Shown: positions 8,452 to 16,698, counted from the first letter of the stretch. The stretch is DNA of 33,368 bases from Sphingobacteriaceae bacterium (GCA_947459195.1 CANHCS010000018.1:1-33368); one strand, 5' to 3'. Translations and numbers: made by a program. Notes: generated by a model not told the origin, from the letters alone.

Positions 8452-9096
8452 ATGAAAAAATCGATTCTCTTCCTGCTTTTAGCTACTGCTGTGGTTGCCT
8501 GTAATGCCCAAACCAAAAAGTCTGCGGCCGGAATTCAAAAGGTAAATCTCAATCCGCCAAAAGGCAAGGCCATTGCCGCATTTGCTGAAGGCTGTTTCTG
8601 GTGTTCAGAGAAAATATTTGAATCGATCAATGGAATTGATTCGGTAGTTGCGGGTTATGCCGGAGGAAACAAGGCTTATCCGAGCTATGAAGAGGTAAGT
8701 TCGGAGACTACAGGTCATGCCGAATCGGTATTGGTTTATTATCAGCCGCAAAAAATAAGCTATCGAGAATTACTGAAGATATTTTTCACTTCACACGATC
8801 CGACCACCAAAGATCAACAAGGACCGGATGTGGGTTCTTCATATCGTAGTGTGATTTTTTATCGCAACGCAGAAGAAAAACAGAGAGCTGAGATGGCCAT
8901 CAAAGAATTGAGCAGAACCGGTCAGTTCAAAAAGCCGATTGTTACTGAGCTGAAGGAATTAAAAGAATTTTGGAGGGCGGAGGAGTACCATCAGGATTTC
9001 GCAAAAAAGAATCCCAATCAATCGTACATCAGAAATGTATCTAACCCGAGGTACGAGCAATTCAAAAAGAATTATAAATCAAGTCAAAAGAAATAA
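8452..9096 (+). CDS. msrA: Peptide-methionine (S)-S-oxide reductase, lipoprotein form
   Basis: 214 residues. The N-terminus reads MKKSILFLLLATAVVAC with Cys17 in a lipobox-like context, so the protein is probably exported and lipid-anchored. The MsrA domain starts at about residue 40: GCFWCSE holds catalytic Cys48, a second Cys51 and Glu53, followed by VAGYAGG, SHDPTT and EEYHQDF. There is no Cys after residue 51, so regeneration cannot use the usual C-terminal resolving Cys and may use Cys51. It repairs Met-S-sulfoxide in envelope proteins. A weak promoter-like pair (TTG at 8416-8418, TAAATTCA at 8440-8447) precedes it by 4 bases. Confidence 0.95.
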   Translation: MKKSILFLLLATAVVACNAQTKKSAAGIQKVNLNPPKGKAIAAFAEGCFWCSEKIFESINGIDSVVAGYAGGNKAYPSYEEVSSETTGHAESVLVYYQPQKISYRELLKIFFTSHDPTTKDQQGPDVGSSYRSVIFYRNAEEKQRAEMAIKELSRTGQFKKPIVTELKELKEFWRAEEYHQDFAKKNPNQSYIRNVSNPRYEQFKKNYKSSQKK

Positions 9097-9149
9097 ACAA
9101 GCTGATTGCTCATAAAAGGTGGAGGATAAATGATCTGGCTATAAAAATG

Positions 9150-9157
9150 TAGTTTTG
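9150..9157 (+). promoter_or_regulatory. -7 promoter element before the M16 peptidase gene
   Basis: TAGTTTTG matches TAnnTTTG perfectly and lies 6 bases before the ATG at 9164. No good -33 TTG is seen. Confidence 0.5.
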
Positions 9158-9163
9158 CATCGC

Positions 9164-10396
9164 ATGGATCATTCAGTACATACCCTCTCGAACGGTATTC
9201 GAATTTTATTAAAACCACACCCATCACCAATAGCCCATGCTTGTATTTTAATTAATTCGGGTTCGAGGGATGAAGAAAATGGGAAAGACGGCTTAGCGCA
9301 CCTCATTGAACATCTTTTGTTCAAGAAAACAGAAAAAAGAAATACCACCCAAATTTTAAACCGGTTGGAGTTGATTGGGGCTGACCTGAATGCCTATACC
9401 ACCAAAGAATATACTTGCATTCATGCATCATTTTTAAACCAATATCTGGAGCGTTCGCTCGATTTGTTCGAGGATCTTGTGTTTCATTCCTTATTTCCGG
9501 AAGAAGAAATACAAAAAGAAAAAGAAGTGATTTTGGATGAGATTGCCTCTTACCTGGACCAACCAGAAGAAGCCATACAAGATGATTTTGAGGGTTTCCT
9601 GTTTGAAAACCATGCTTTGGGCAGGAATATTTTGGGGACCCCGGAAAGTGTGGCGAATTTGAGTAGAAAGGATATCCTTGATTTCATTAGTTCAAACTAC
9701 CGGACTGATGAAATGGTGGTCGGCGTTATTGGTCAATACGATTTTAACAAGGTGATCAAGCTTTGCGAAAAGATCTTTGGAGACATCACGGCAAGCAAAC
9801 CCAGAAAAAATCGAAATAAACCAGGTCATTATCAACCAAAAATTCAAAGAGAACGTAAATCCATCCATCAAAGCCATGCTGTAATGGGCAACCGGGCTTA
9901 CAGTATTCACCACGCTCAAAGAGAGGGGCTATTATTACTGAATAATTTACTGGGCGGCATGGGCATGAGTTCGCGATTAAACCTGGAGATCAGAGAAAAA
10001 CATGGCATTGCATACACCATCGAGTCGAGCTTTATTCCATTGAGCGATACTGGAATGTTTTCTATTTACATGGGTACCGATGCTGAAAAAATGGACAAAG
10101 CACTCCGCTTGGTTCACAAAGAATTGAAAAAACTGAGGGAGGTAAAAATGGGGGCTTTGCAGCTGCAGCGTGCCAAACAAAAATTCATCGGACAGATCGC
10201 CTTGGCTGAAGAAAACTACCTGAATTTAATCATTTCTCTTTCCAAAAGCCTGCTCGACTATGGCAGTATCGATCCTTTAGAAGTCTTGTTCGAAAAGATC
10301 AACCGGGTAAGCGAAGCACAAATCTTGAGCATTGCCAATGAGATTTTTGATCCCAAAGAATTAAGCGTCTTGGTGTTTGAACCAGCCGGCAACTAG
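9164..10396 (+). CDS. M16-family zinc metallopeptidase
   Basis: 410 residues from ATG 9164. A TTG nine bases upstream lies within the promoter element and is rejected. The inverted zinc motif HLIEH is at residues 46-50, and the third ligand is probably Glu126 in EVILDEIASYLD. The inactive C-terminal half carries the family motif MGMSSRLNLEIREKHGIAYT, so this is the single-chain, two-domain M16B form. There is no signal peptide, so it is likely cytoplasmic. Relatives act as mitochondrial processing peptidase-like enzymes. The substrate here is unknown. def follows after 23 bases with its own -7 element. Confidence 0.94.
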   Translation: MDHSVHTLSNGIRILLKPHPSPIAHACILINSGSRDEENGKDGLAHLIEHLLFKKTEKRNTTQILNRLELIGADLNAYTTKEYTCIHASFLNQYLERSLDLFEDLVFHSLFPEEEIQKEKEVILDEIASYLDQPEEAIQDDFEGFLFENHALGRNILGTPESVANLSRKDILDFISSNYRTDEMVVGVIGQYDFNKVIKLCEKIFGDITASKPRKNRNKPGHYQPKIQRERKSIHQSHAVMGNRAYSIHHAQREGLLLLNNLLGGMGMSSRLNLEIREKHGIAYTIESSFIPLSDTGMFSIYMGTDAEKMDKALRLVHKELKKLREVKMGALQLQRAKQKFIGQIALAEENYLNLIISLSKSLLDYGSIDPLEVLFEKINRVSEAQILSIANEIFDPKELSVLVFEPAGN

Positions 10397-10407
10397 CTCC
10401 AAAATCG

Positions 10408-10415
10408 TATGTTTG
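10408..10415 (+). promoter_or_regulatory. -7 promoter element for def
   Basis: TATGTTTG matches TAnnTTTG perfectly and ends 4 bases before the def ATG at 10420. A start of transcription at about 10419-10420 would make the mRNA leaderless. Confidence 0.5.
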
Positions 10416-10419
10416 TAAA

Positions 10420-10989
10420 ATGAAATTGCCAATTGTTGCCTACGGCGATCCGGTATTGAAAAAAGTTGCTGCTGAAATCGGTCCAGATTATCCGGAAATC
10501 AATGCACTCATCGACGATATGTTCGAAACCATGTACCATGCACAAGGAGTTGGCTTGGCAGCACCTCAGATAGGTTTATCCATTCGCTTGTTTGTAATTG
10601 ATGCTTCGCCCTTTGAAGAAGACGATGCCCAATTGAAAGACTTTAAGAAGGTGTTCATCAATGCGGTCATAACCGAAGAGAATGGAGAAAAATGGGCATT
10701 CAATGAAGGCTGTTTGAGTATTCCGGATATCCGTGAAGATGTGAGTAGATCGGAAAAACTCACCATTAAATACCAGGATGAAAACTGGACTTGGCACGAA
10801 GAAAGCTATCATGGTTTGGCAGCCCGTGTTATTCAACATGAATACGATCACATTGAGGGAAAACTGCTAACCGATAGACTGAGTCCGCTGCGTAAGGCTA
10901 TGCTTAAAAACAGGCTGGAAGCAATTAGTAAAGGATTGGTGAAAGTAGATTACAAAATGAAGTTCCCTGCTCAACGCAAAAAGCGCTGA
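10420..10989 (+). CDS. def: Peptide deformylase
   Basis: 189 residues, typical. All three family motifs are present: GVGLAAPQ (residues 43-50), EGCLS with zinc ligand Cys98, and HEYDH (140-144) giving two His ligands and the catalytic Glu. It removes the formyl group from the N-terminal Met of new proteins. fmt is not nearby. The TGA stop (10987-10989) abuts the TGA stop of the opposing gene (10990-10992 on the minus strand), leaving no room for a terminator between them. Confidence 0.97.
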   Translation: MKLPIVAYGDPVLKKVAAEIGPDYPEINALIDDMFETMYHAQGVGLAAPQIGLSIRLFVIDASPFEEDDAQLKDFKKVFINAVITEENGEKWAFNEGCLSIPDIREDVSRSEKLTIKYQDENWTWHEESYHGLAARVIQHEYDHIEGKLLTDRLSPLRKAMLKNRLEAISKGLVKVDYKMKFPAQRKKR

Positions 10990-11625
10990 TCAATTCTTCT
11001 TCTTATCGCCCTGCATGATCTGCTGAATAAAGGCACCCCATGCAAATGGATTGAGCAGCGGGTTGGCATAACGCTGATTGAAGTTACGATTCATCATGTT
11101 GATGTGGCTGTTCCTGAAATTCATGGACTGCAACTCCTGCCCATCTCGAGGCAGGGTTTGCGCTAAACTCACAATGCTTGAATTGGAGACATTTTTTTTA
11201 GCAATGGCGAGGTCATCATCCGCAATTTTCATGGTTAAGAACTCTTTTTTGAATTCATCCTCACTGGCCCAAGGATAAACCCTAACCATCGGTAAACTCA
11301 CAATTTCTTGTCTCATTTTCACCAAAACGGTGTATTTATCATCCGGAAGATTTTTTGGAATGGTAAGTGACTGTTTGCCAAAACCTACTGCACTAAAACT
11401 CAAGGTATCGCCTTCGTGAGCTACAAAAGAGAAATACCCTTTATAATTGGCTACATAAGCCGATTTTTTATCAACCGTTTCATTGGTAATGGTCACATAG
11501 GGTACCACGATATTGCTATCGCGATGAACGATGATCCCGGAAAACTGTACCAACTTGCCCAGTGGTTTTTGAGCAAAAGCCGCCGAACAGATCAGCAAGA
11601 GTAATATGGTTAACCGAATTTTCAT
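10990..11625 (-). CDS. Secreted CarboxypepD-reg-like domain protein
   Basis: 211 residues from ATG 11625 (the preceding TTG is rejected). The signal peptide is MKIRLTILLLLICSAAFAQ. A CarboxypepD-regulatory-like beta domain follows (FSGIIVHRDSNIVVPYVTIT to about residue 105, including GYFSFVAHEGDTLSFSAVGF). The C-terminal half is unrecognised: it is rich in Asn and Met, with RNSHINMMNRNFNQRYANPL near the end and a basic GDKKKN terminus. The N-terminal part matches a domain common in TonB-receptor plug extensions, but here it stands alone. It lies 46 bases downstream of the NifU-like gene and may be read from the mrp promoter. The function is unknown. Confidence 0.8.
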   Translation of the reverse strand: MKIRLTILLLLICSAAFAQKPLGKLVQFSGIIVHRDSNIVVPYVTITNETVDKKSAYVANYKGYFSFVAHEGDTLSFSAVGFGKQSLTIPKNLPDDKYTVLVKMRQEIVSLPMVRVYPWASEDEFKKEFLTMKIADDDLAIAKKNVSNSSIVSLAQTLPRDGQELQSMNFRNSHINMMNRNFNQRYANPLLNPFAWGAFIQQIMQGDKKKN

Positions 11626-11671
11626 CAAATCGAAAGTAAGTAAAAATGAACCCTTGGTGTGTTAAATATTG

Positions 11672-11950
11672 TTAATTGAAACGATTCGGCATCACCGCAT
11701 TCGGATCATTCATGTCGGTCAAATTAATGGCCTCCACGCCGGTAATTTCAGGAACTGCCTTTTTAATGGCTTCCTCAATCCCCGCTTTTAAGGTCATGAT
11801 ACTCATCGGACACGATCCGCAAGATCCCAACAGTTTCAATTTTACAATATATTCCGGGGTGATCTCCTCAATAGAAACATTGCCTCCATCCGCTTCCAGA
11901 TAAGGCCTGATGGTGTCTAATGCGGTTTCAACCCTTTGTAATAATTCCAT
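11672..11950 (-). CDS. NifU-family (Nfu-type) Fe-S scaffold protein
   Basis: 92 residues that form one NifU C-terminal domain. The CGSC motif holds Cys44 and Cys47, which in this family bind a [4Fe-4S] cluster across a homodimer. Other marks are RPYLEADGGNVSI and the closing GVEAINLTD. It probably carries Fe-S clusters to apo-proteins. It follows mrp after 11 bases, a pairing that fits Fe-S assembly. Confidence 0.94.
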   Translation of the reverse strand: MELLQRVETALDTIRPYLEADGGNVSIEEITPEYIVKLKLLGSCGSCPMSIMTLKAGIEEAIKKAVPEITGVEAINLTDMNDPNAVMPNRFN

Positions 11951-11961
11951 ATATAAAGGTA

Positions 11962-13038
11962 CTAATTTTTAAGGTTTTGGTTTTCAGCATTGTTGATGGC
12001 CACCTGTTGTGCTACATGCTGTGCCAATTCAACAAATGCAAGCGACATGGGGTTTTCTGATTCCAAAATAACCGGTTTTCCGGCATCTCCAGCCTCACTG
12101 ATGCTTTTAACCAACGGAATTTCACCCAAAAACGGCAAACCAAATTCCTGCGCCAATTGTTGGCCGCCACCCGTTCCAAAAATATAATATTTGTTCTGTG
12201 GTAGTTCTGCAGGGGTAAAATAGGCCATATTTTCTACTACTCCCAAAACCGGTACGTTGATGGCGTTCATCATGAACATCCCTATTCCTTTACGGGCATC
12301 GGCCAGCGCTACTTGTTGAGGAGTAGTTACAATAACCGCCCCGGCAATTGGATAAGTTTGAGTTAGGGTGATGTGAATATCTCCCGTTCCGGGTGGTAAA
12401 TCTACCACCAGATAATCCAATTCACCCCAGTTGGCATCATTGAATAACTGTTTGACTGCGGTAGAAACCATGGGTCCTCGCCAAGGCACTGGCTGGTTAG
12501 GATCAGTAAAAAAGCCAATAGAAAGGAGTTTGATACCAAATTTAGTGATGGGTTCTATCTGAGTTTGTCCGTTAGCCAATTCGGTAGCTTTTGGACGGGC
12601 ACCTTCCAAACCAAACATAATGGGAATAGAAGGACCATAAATATCTGCATCTATTAAACCCACACTGGCTCCGGTTTGTGCCAAGCCTAAGGCCAGGTTT
12701 ACGGCAACCGTCGATTTTCCGACACCGCCCTTGCCGCTGGCTACCGCGATGATATTTTTCACGTTAGGCAAGGGCTGATTCGCTTGAGTGGTAACCCTGG
12801 AAGTCATATTGATTTCCACCTCCAGCTCCTTGCTTACAAAATGAGCAATGGCATTGCGGCAGGCATTTTCAATCATCGATTTTAAAGGACAGGCCGGGGT
12901 AGTTAGGACCACCGAAAAGCTGAGTTTATTCCCATCTATCTGAATATCCTCAATCATGTTCAAAGTAACCAGATCCTTTTTTAAATCTGGATCCTCGACA
13001 TGACTAAGGGCTTTTAAAACCTGTTCCTTGCTAATCAT
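11962..13038 (-). CDS. mrp: Mrp/ApbC-type Fe-S carrier P-loop ATPase
   Basis: 358 residues. An N-terminal DUF59/MIP18-like domain (about 1-80, with DPDLKKDLV and TTPACPLKSMIENAC) precedes a MinD/Mrp ATPase (deviant Walker A SGKGGVGKST at 101-110; DLPPGTGD; GVVENMAYF). Members carry [4Fe-4S] clusters for delivery to apo-enzymes. The family's usual CxxC after the ENM(A/S)YF motif is absent here: the segment reads TPAELPQNKYYIFG. The remaining Cys are in the N-terminal domain. Together with the adjacent NifU-like gene this indicates Fe-S trafficking. The -7 element at 13061-13068 is its likely promoter. Confidence 0.95.
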   Translation of the reverse strand: MISKEQVLKALSHVEDPDLKKDLVTLNMIEDIQIDGNKLSFSVVLTTPACPLKSMIENACRNAIAHFVSKELEVEINMTSRVTTQANQPLPNVKNIIAVASGKGGVGKSTVAVNLALGLAQTGASVGLIDADIYGPSIPIMFGLEGARPKATELANGQTQIEPITKFGIKLLSIGFFTDPNQPVPWRGPMVSTAVKQLFNDANWGELDYLVVDLPPGTGDIHITLTQTYPIAGAVIVTTPQQVALADARKGIGMFMMNAINVPVLGVVENMAYFTPAELPQNKYYIFGTGGGQQLAQEFGLPFLGEIPLVKSISEAGDAGKPVILESENPMSLAFVELAQHVAQQVAINNAENQNLKN

Positions 13039-13060
13039 TGGGTGTGCTGTCTAATATTAT

Positions 13061-13068
13061 CAAAAATA
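13061..13068 (-). promoter_or_regulatory. -7 promoter element for mrp
   Basis: On the minus strand this reads TATTTTTG, a perfect TAnnTTTG, 22 bases before the mrp ATG. No TTG is seen at -33 spacing. Confidence 0.5.
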
Positions 13069-13149
13069 CCATTCTGTTGGGGCTTCGCGTTTTTTTATGC
13101 GGCTTTTTACAGATATTTGACGGGGAAAAGAGAATTATCCATCGCCATC

Positions 13150-15225
13150 ATGCTGCAAAAAATTCGTCAATACTATCAGCAACATCGGGAACGCATTCAA
13201 TGGTATGCACGAAAAATAGCCTGGGTAGCACTTTTTATCGCCCTGCTGTCTTTAGTAACGGGTGTAATCGTTTATAGCCAGCGAGAAGTCATCTTACAAA
13301 GTGTTATCAAAAAAGCGATTGGTAAAGCCAAGAACGATTATCGGGTTGATTTAAAAATTGAGCAAGCCCGTTTCTCAGGATTTAGAACTCTTGCTGTGGC
13401 ACGCATCAGCGCAATTCCAGAAAATCGCGATAGCCTCTTATTGATCGAAAAAATGGAGGTCAGCGTACAGATCTTCCCTCTTTTCTTGGGGAAAGTAAAG
13501 CTGGCAGAATTGAATATGGAGCGTGGTTTCCTTCAATTGGTCAAAAAAGACAGTCTGAGGAATTATGACTTCCTGTTCCGAAGGAAACAGAATACCGGAC
13601 AAAAAAATCAACTGGATTTGGCGGGCTTGGGGAACAGGTTATTAAATACCGTGTTCTACAAAATTCCGGAAGACCTGGATGTGAAAAACTTCGACTTGAG
13701 ATGGGTGGAAGATACCACCCGTCTGAATTTTGAGTTGAAGAAGGTATTAATTGATGATGGAGAGGTCTCCTCTACCATTTTGGTGAACCAGAATGAGGCT
13801 ACCTGGCATGTGGATGGAGAAGTAGAGCCCGATGACCGGCAATTAGATTTGGAAATTTATGCCGAAGGGGGAAAGGTTGAATTGCCTTACTTGGAAAAAA
13901 AGTGGGGACTTAAACTGCATTTCGATCGATTGAGTACCCGGATGGAGGATGTGAGCTATTTTGCCGGTAAATTGAAGATCAATGGTTATTGGTCGGCTAA
14001 AAATTTACTGATCAAACATTCAAAAATAGCAGCCAAAGAGGTGCTCGTGCCCGATGCCTATTTAGATGCCCGAATGGTGATTGGAGAGAATTACATGGAA
14101 TTGGATGAAGCTTCTGTGATCCATCTGAAAGAAATTGAGATGAACCCCTATCTGCGGTATACCCTGAAGCCGCATAAGATTTATGAATTGGGTTTACATA
14201 CCGATGAGCTGCCTGCGCAAGCTGTTTTTAACTCTTTTCCTATGGGTCTCTTCGAAACTCTTGAAGGTATCCGGGTGGAAGGAAAACTGCAGTATGATTT
14301 AGATTTTTACCTGGATGAAACCCAACCAGATGAGGTAAAGTTTAGCTCTGAGCTGCGTAAGGAAGATTTCAAGATCCTGAAGTTCGGAAAAACGAATCTC
14401 AGCAAGATCAATAGCGATTTTATTTACACCCCTTATGAATATGGAAAACCGATGCGTGATCTGCTAATTGGAAGTACCAATCCGAATTTTGTACCGCTCG
14501 ATCAAATTTCTCCCTTCTTAAAAAACGCGGTCCTTACAGCCGAGGACCCTTCCTTTTTTGGTCACCGAGGTTTTGTGGAAGAAGCCATTCGAAAATCAAT
14601 CGCCACCAATTTTAAACGAAAAGCATTCAAAAGAGGTGCCAGCACCATTTCCATGCAGCTGGTTAAAAATGTGTACCTCAGCCGTCAAAAAACTTTGGCC
14701 CGTAAAATAGAAGAAATGCTGATCGTGTGGCTGATTGAAAACAACCGACTCTCTTCGAAAAACAGAATGTTCGAAGTTTATCTCAACTTGATTGAATGGG
14801 GAGCCAATGTGTACGGCATTGCTGAGGCTGCCCGTCATTATTTCGACAAACATCCCTCTGAATTAAATCTGGGAGAGAGTATTTATTTAGCAAGTATAGT
14901 TCCGAGGCCCAAATCATCGCTTTACTTTTTCGAATATCAGGGCAATTTAAGAGGTAGCATGTTGGGTTATTTTAACAGCATTGGTGGATTGATGGCTCGT
15001 CGCGGATTGGCTCCGGCCGACAGTACCGGTTATGGTTTTTATGATGTTCGTTTAAAAGAAGGTTTAAGATACCTGCTTGCCAGACCTGATTCGCTGATGC
15101 TCGATAGCCTGATGGAAGGAAATAATTCGGACCTTGGAGAGCTTTGGATGGAGCCACTCATCAAAAAAAGCAAGGCAGACAGCGTAGCGTTACATGAGCC
15201 GAAAAAAATCAAATTCATTCCTTAA
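13150..15225 (+). CDS. AsmA-like region fused to a peptidoglycan glycosyltransferase (GT51)
   Basis: 691 residues from ATG 13150 (MLQKIRQYYQQ); the longer in-frame 5' reading has no signal-like character. One TM segment (about 17-37, WVALFIALLSLVTGVIVY) anchors it to the inner membrane. Residues about 45-420 are beta-rich and look AsmA-like. The C-terminal GT51 domain has EDPSFFGHRGF (catalytic Glu465), RGASTISMQLVKN (from Arg495), a Lys/Glu segment ARKIEEM and VYLNLIEWG (near 544). There is no transpeptidase domain, so it resembles a monofunctional transglycosylase with a large extra periplasmic region. hpt follows, its ATG 1 base after the stop. Confidence 0.88.
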   Translation: MLQKIRQYYQQHRERIQWYARKIAWVALFIALLSLVTGVIVYSQREVILQSVIKKAIGKAKNDYRVDLKIEQARFSGFRTLAVARISAIPENRDSLLLIEKMEVSVQIFPLFLGKVKLAELNMERGFLQLVKKDSLRNYDFLFRRKQNTGQKNQLDLAGLGNRLLNTVFYKIPEDLDVKNFDLRWVEDTTRLNFELKKVLIDDGEVSSTILVNQNEATWHVDGEVEPDDRQLDLEIYAEGGKVELPYLEKKWGLKLHFDRLSTRMEDVSYFAGKLKINGYWSAKNLLIKHSKIAAKEVLVPDAYLDARMVIGENYMELDEASVIHLKEIEMNPYLRYTLKPHKIYELGLHTDELPAQAVFNSFPMGLFETLEGIRVEGKLQYDLDFYLDETQPDEVKFSSELRKEDFKILKFGKTNLSKINSDFIYTPYEYGKPMRDLLIGSTNPNFVPLDQISPFLKNAVLTAEDPSFFGHRGFVEEAIRKSIATNFKRKAFKRGASTISMQLVKNVYLSRQKTLARKIEEMLIVWLIENNRLSSKNRMFEVYLNLIEWGANVYGIAEAARHYFDKHPSELNLGESIYLASIVPRPKSSLYFFEYQGNLRGSMLGYFNSIGGLMARRGLAPADSTGYGFYDVRLKEGLRYLLARPDSLMLDSLMEGNNSDLGELWMEPLIKKSKADSVALHEPKKIKFIP

Positions 15226-15226
15226 A

Positions 15227-15766
15227 ATGCAGATAAAGATCGACGATAAAATATTCGAACCCTACCTACTGCAGTCTAAAGTTGAAGCCCGGGTAGCAGA
15301 AATTGCACAACAAATCAAAACCGATTATAAAGACAGGCAACCCGTATTTTTAGGGGTTTTGAGTGGGAGTTTCTTTTTTATGGCCGATTTAGTGAAGCAA
15401 ACAAGCCTGGATGCGGAAATTAGTTTTGTAAAACTGGCCTCTTATGAAGGAGAAAGAAGTAGCGGGAAAATGGAGGTACAACTCAGCATCCATACCAATT
15501 TAAAAAATCGCGATGTGATTATTGTAGAAGATATTGTAGATACCGGACACACCTTAAAATATTTGCTGGATCTGATCCGCAAGGAAAAACCCGCTTCGGT
15601 ACGAGTTTGCAGTTTGCTCTACAAACCGGCAGCTTGTCAGATTCAATTCGAAGAGCTACAATACATCGGATTTGAGATACCGAATGAATTTGTGTTGGGA
15701 TACGGCCTCGATTACAATGCTAAGGGACGAAATCTGCGGGATATTTACCGGCTGGCGGCCATTTAG
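15227..15766 (+). CDS. hpt: Hypoxanthine phosphoribosyltransferase
   Basis: 179 residues from ATG 15227, which lies one base after the preceding stop. The PRPP-binding motif is VIIVEDIVDTGHTL. Other marks are LGVLSGSFFFMADL and the SYEGERSSGK flexible-loop region. It salvages hypoxanthine (and usually guanine) to IMP/GMP using PRPP. The tight spacing implies co-transcription with the glycosyltransferase; psd follows after 27 bases. Confidence in the enzyme class is high; purine preference is by family. Confidence 0.95.
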   Translation: MQIKIDDKIFEPYLLQSKVEARVAEIAQQIKTDYKDRQPVFLGVLSGSFFFMADLVKQTSLDAEISFVKLASYEGERSSGKMEVQLSIHTNLKNRDVIIVEDIVDTGHTLKYLLDLIRKEKPASVRVCSLLYKPAACQIQFEELQYIGFEIPNEFVLGYGLDYNAKGRNLRDIYRLAAI

Positions 15767-15793
15767 GATTTTTTTAGCAATTTTGTAGGCTGT

Positions 15794-16471
15794 ATGACTA
15801 AGATGACACTCCACAAGGAAGGAAGCACTACCATTGCCTTGACCATTCTTTTTATTTTTCTGCTCAATGCATTGGTACAGTTTTTCCTGCCCGAATACAC
15901 CTGGCTACGTTGGCTTGTTTACCTGCTCACGGCCGGATTATTTTACATCGTGATCCAGTTCTTCCGGAATCCCATTTTTGAAACCGTTAAAGGAGAAAAC
16001 CTGGTAATCTGCCCTGCTGATGGTAAGGTGGTAGTGATTGAAGAAACCGAAGAAACGGAGTTTTTGAAAGACAAGCGCATACAAATTTCCGTATTCATGT
16101 CGCCGTTTAATGTACATGTGAACCGCAATCCAATAGGAGGATTGGTAAAATATTTTAAATATCACCCGGGCAAGTATCTGGTGGCCTGGGACCCGAAATC
16201 ATCTACCGAAAATGAAAGAACAACGGTAGTAGTAGAAAATAAAGGCGGCACTCCGGTACTGTTTCGTCAAATTGCTGGCGCACTGGCCCGCAGGATTGTA
16301 TGGTACCTGAAAGAAGGGGATACCGTAAAACAAAGCGAGGAGTTTGGTTTCATTAAATTTGGTTCAAGGGTGGATGTTTTCTTACCTTTAGATACTGAAA
16401 TAAAAGTTAAGCTCGGCGATACTGTAAAAGGTGGTTTGAGCGTTTTAGCAGAACTAAAAACTAAAAAATAA
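15794..16471 (+). CDS. psd: Phosphatidylserine decarboxylase proenzyme
   Basis: 225 residues, fitting the short (class II-like) bacterial forms. Two hydrophobic N-terminal segments (about 12-55) anchor it to the membrane. The DGKVVV motif and FMSPFNVHVNR region are conserved. The self-cleavage site is Gly190-Ser191 in IKFGSRVDVF, where the Ser becomes the pyruvoyl group. It makes phosphatidylethanolamine. A variant -7 element CAATTTTG (15778-15785) lies 8 bases before the ATG. A small secreted peptide gene follows after 10 bases. Confidence 0.94.
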   Translation: MTKMTLHKEGSTTIALTILFIFLLNALVQFFLPEYTWLRWLVYLLTAGLFYIVIQFFRNPIFETVKGENLVICPADGKVVVIEETEETEFLKDKRIQISVFMSPFNVHVNRNPIGGLVKYFKYHPGKYLVAWDPKSSTENERTTVVVENKGGTPVLFRQIAGALARRIVWYLKEGDTVKQSEEFGFIKFGSRVDVFLPLDTEIKVKLGDTVKGGLSVLAELKTKK

Positions 16472-16481
16472 AGATAAAATC

Positions 16482-16676
16482 ATGAAAAAATTAATTTTTG
16501 TAATGGCCTTAGCTACCTCTGTAAGTGTAGTATTTGCCCAAACCCAACAACCAAAAGAAAGTACAAAAAAAGAAGCCTGCTGTAAAAAAGAAGGTGAAAA
16601 AGCTGGCTGTGAAAAAGATGCTAAAAAAGCATGCTGCCAGAAAAAAATGGCCGATGCTAAAAAGAAAAAAGCATAG
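16482..16676 (+). CDS. Small secreted Cys/Lys-rich peptide
   Basis: 64 residues. A clear signal peptide (MKKLIFVMALATSVSVVFA, then Q) leaves a mature chain of about 45 residues. That chain is almost all Lys, Ala, Glu and Cys, with the spaced pattern CC-x8-C-x7-CC and a basic KKKKA end. I recognise no family. The Cys pairs could bind metal or form disulfides, which is an inference only. It sits 10 bases after psd and is followed by a terminator, so it is probably the last gene of the hpt-psd unit. The signal peptide and terminator make it likely to be a real gene despite its size. Confidence 0.75.
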   Translation: MKKLIFVMALATSVSVVFAQTQQPKESTKKEACCKKEGEKAGCEKDAKKACCQKKMADAKKKKA

Positions 16677-16698
16677 ACTAACGATAAGCAAATCTTTT

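Noticed and set aside
9155-9163. TTG start for the M16 peptidase.
   Set aside because: The TTG is part of the TAGTTTTG promoter element; ATG 9164 fits better. The same holds for the TTGs before trmD and birA. The TTGs just before ftsH and the CarboxypepD-reg-like gene at 11625 are rejected because an ATG follows within one or two codons.
13042-13149. N-terminal extension of the glycosyltransferase fusion to 13042.
   Set aside because: The upstream residues do not resemble the family, and ATG 13150 gives a normal cytoplasmic start before the TM segment.
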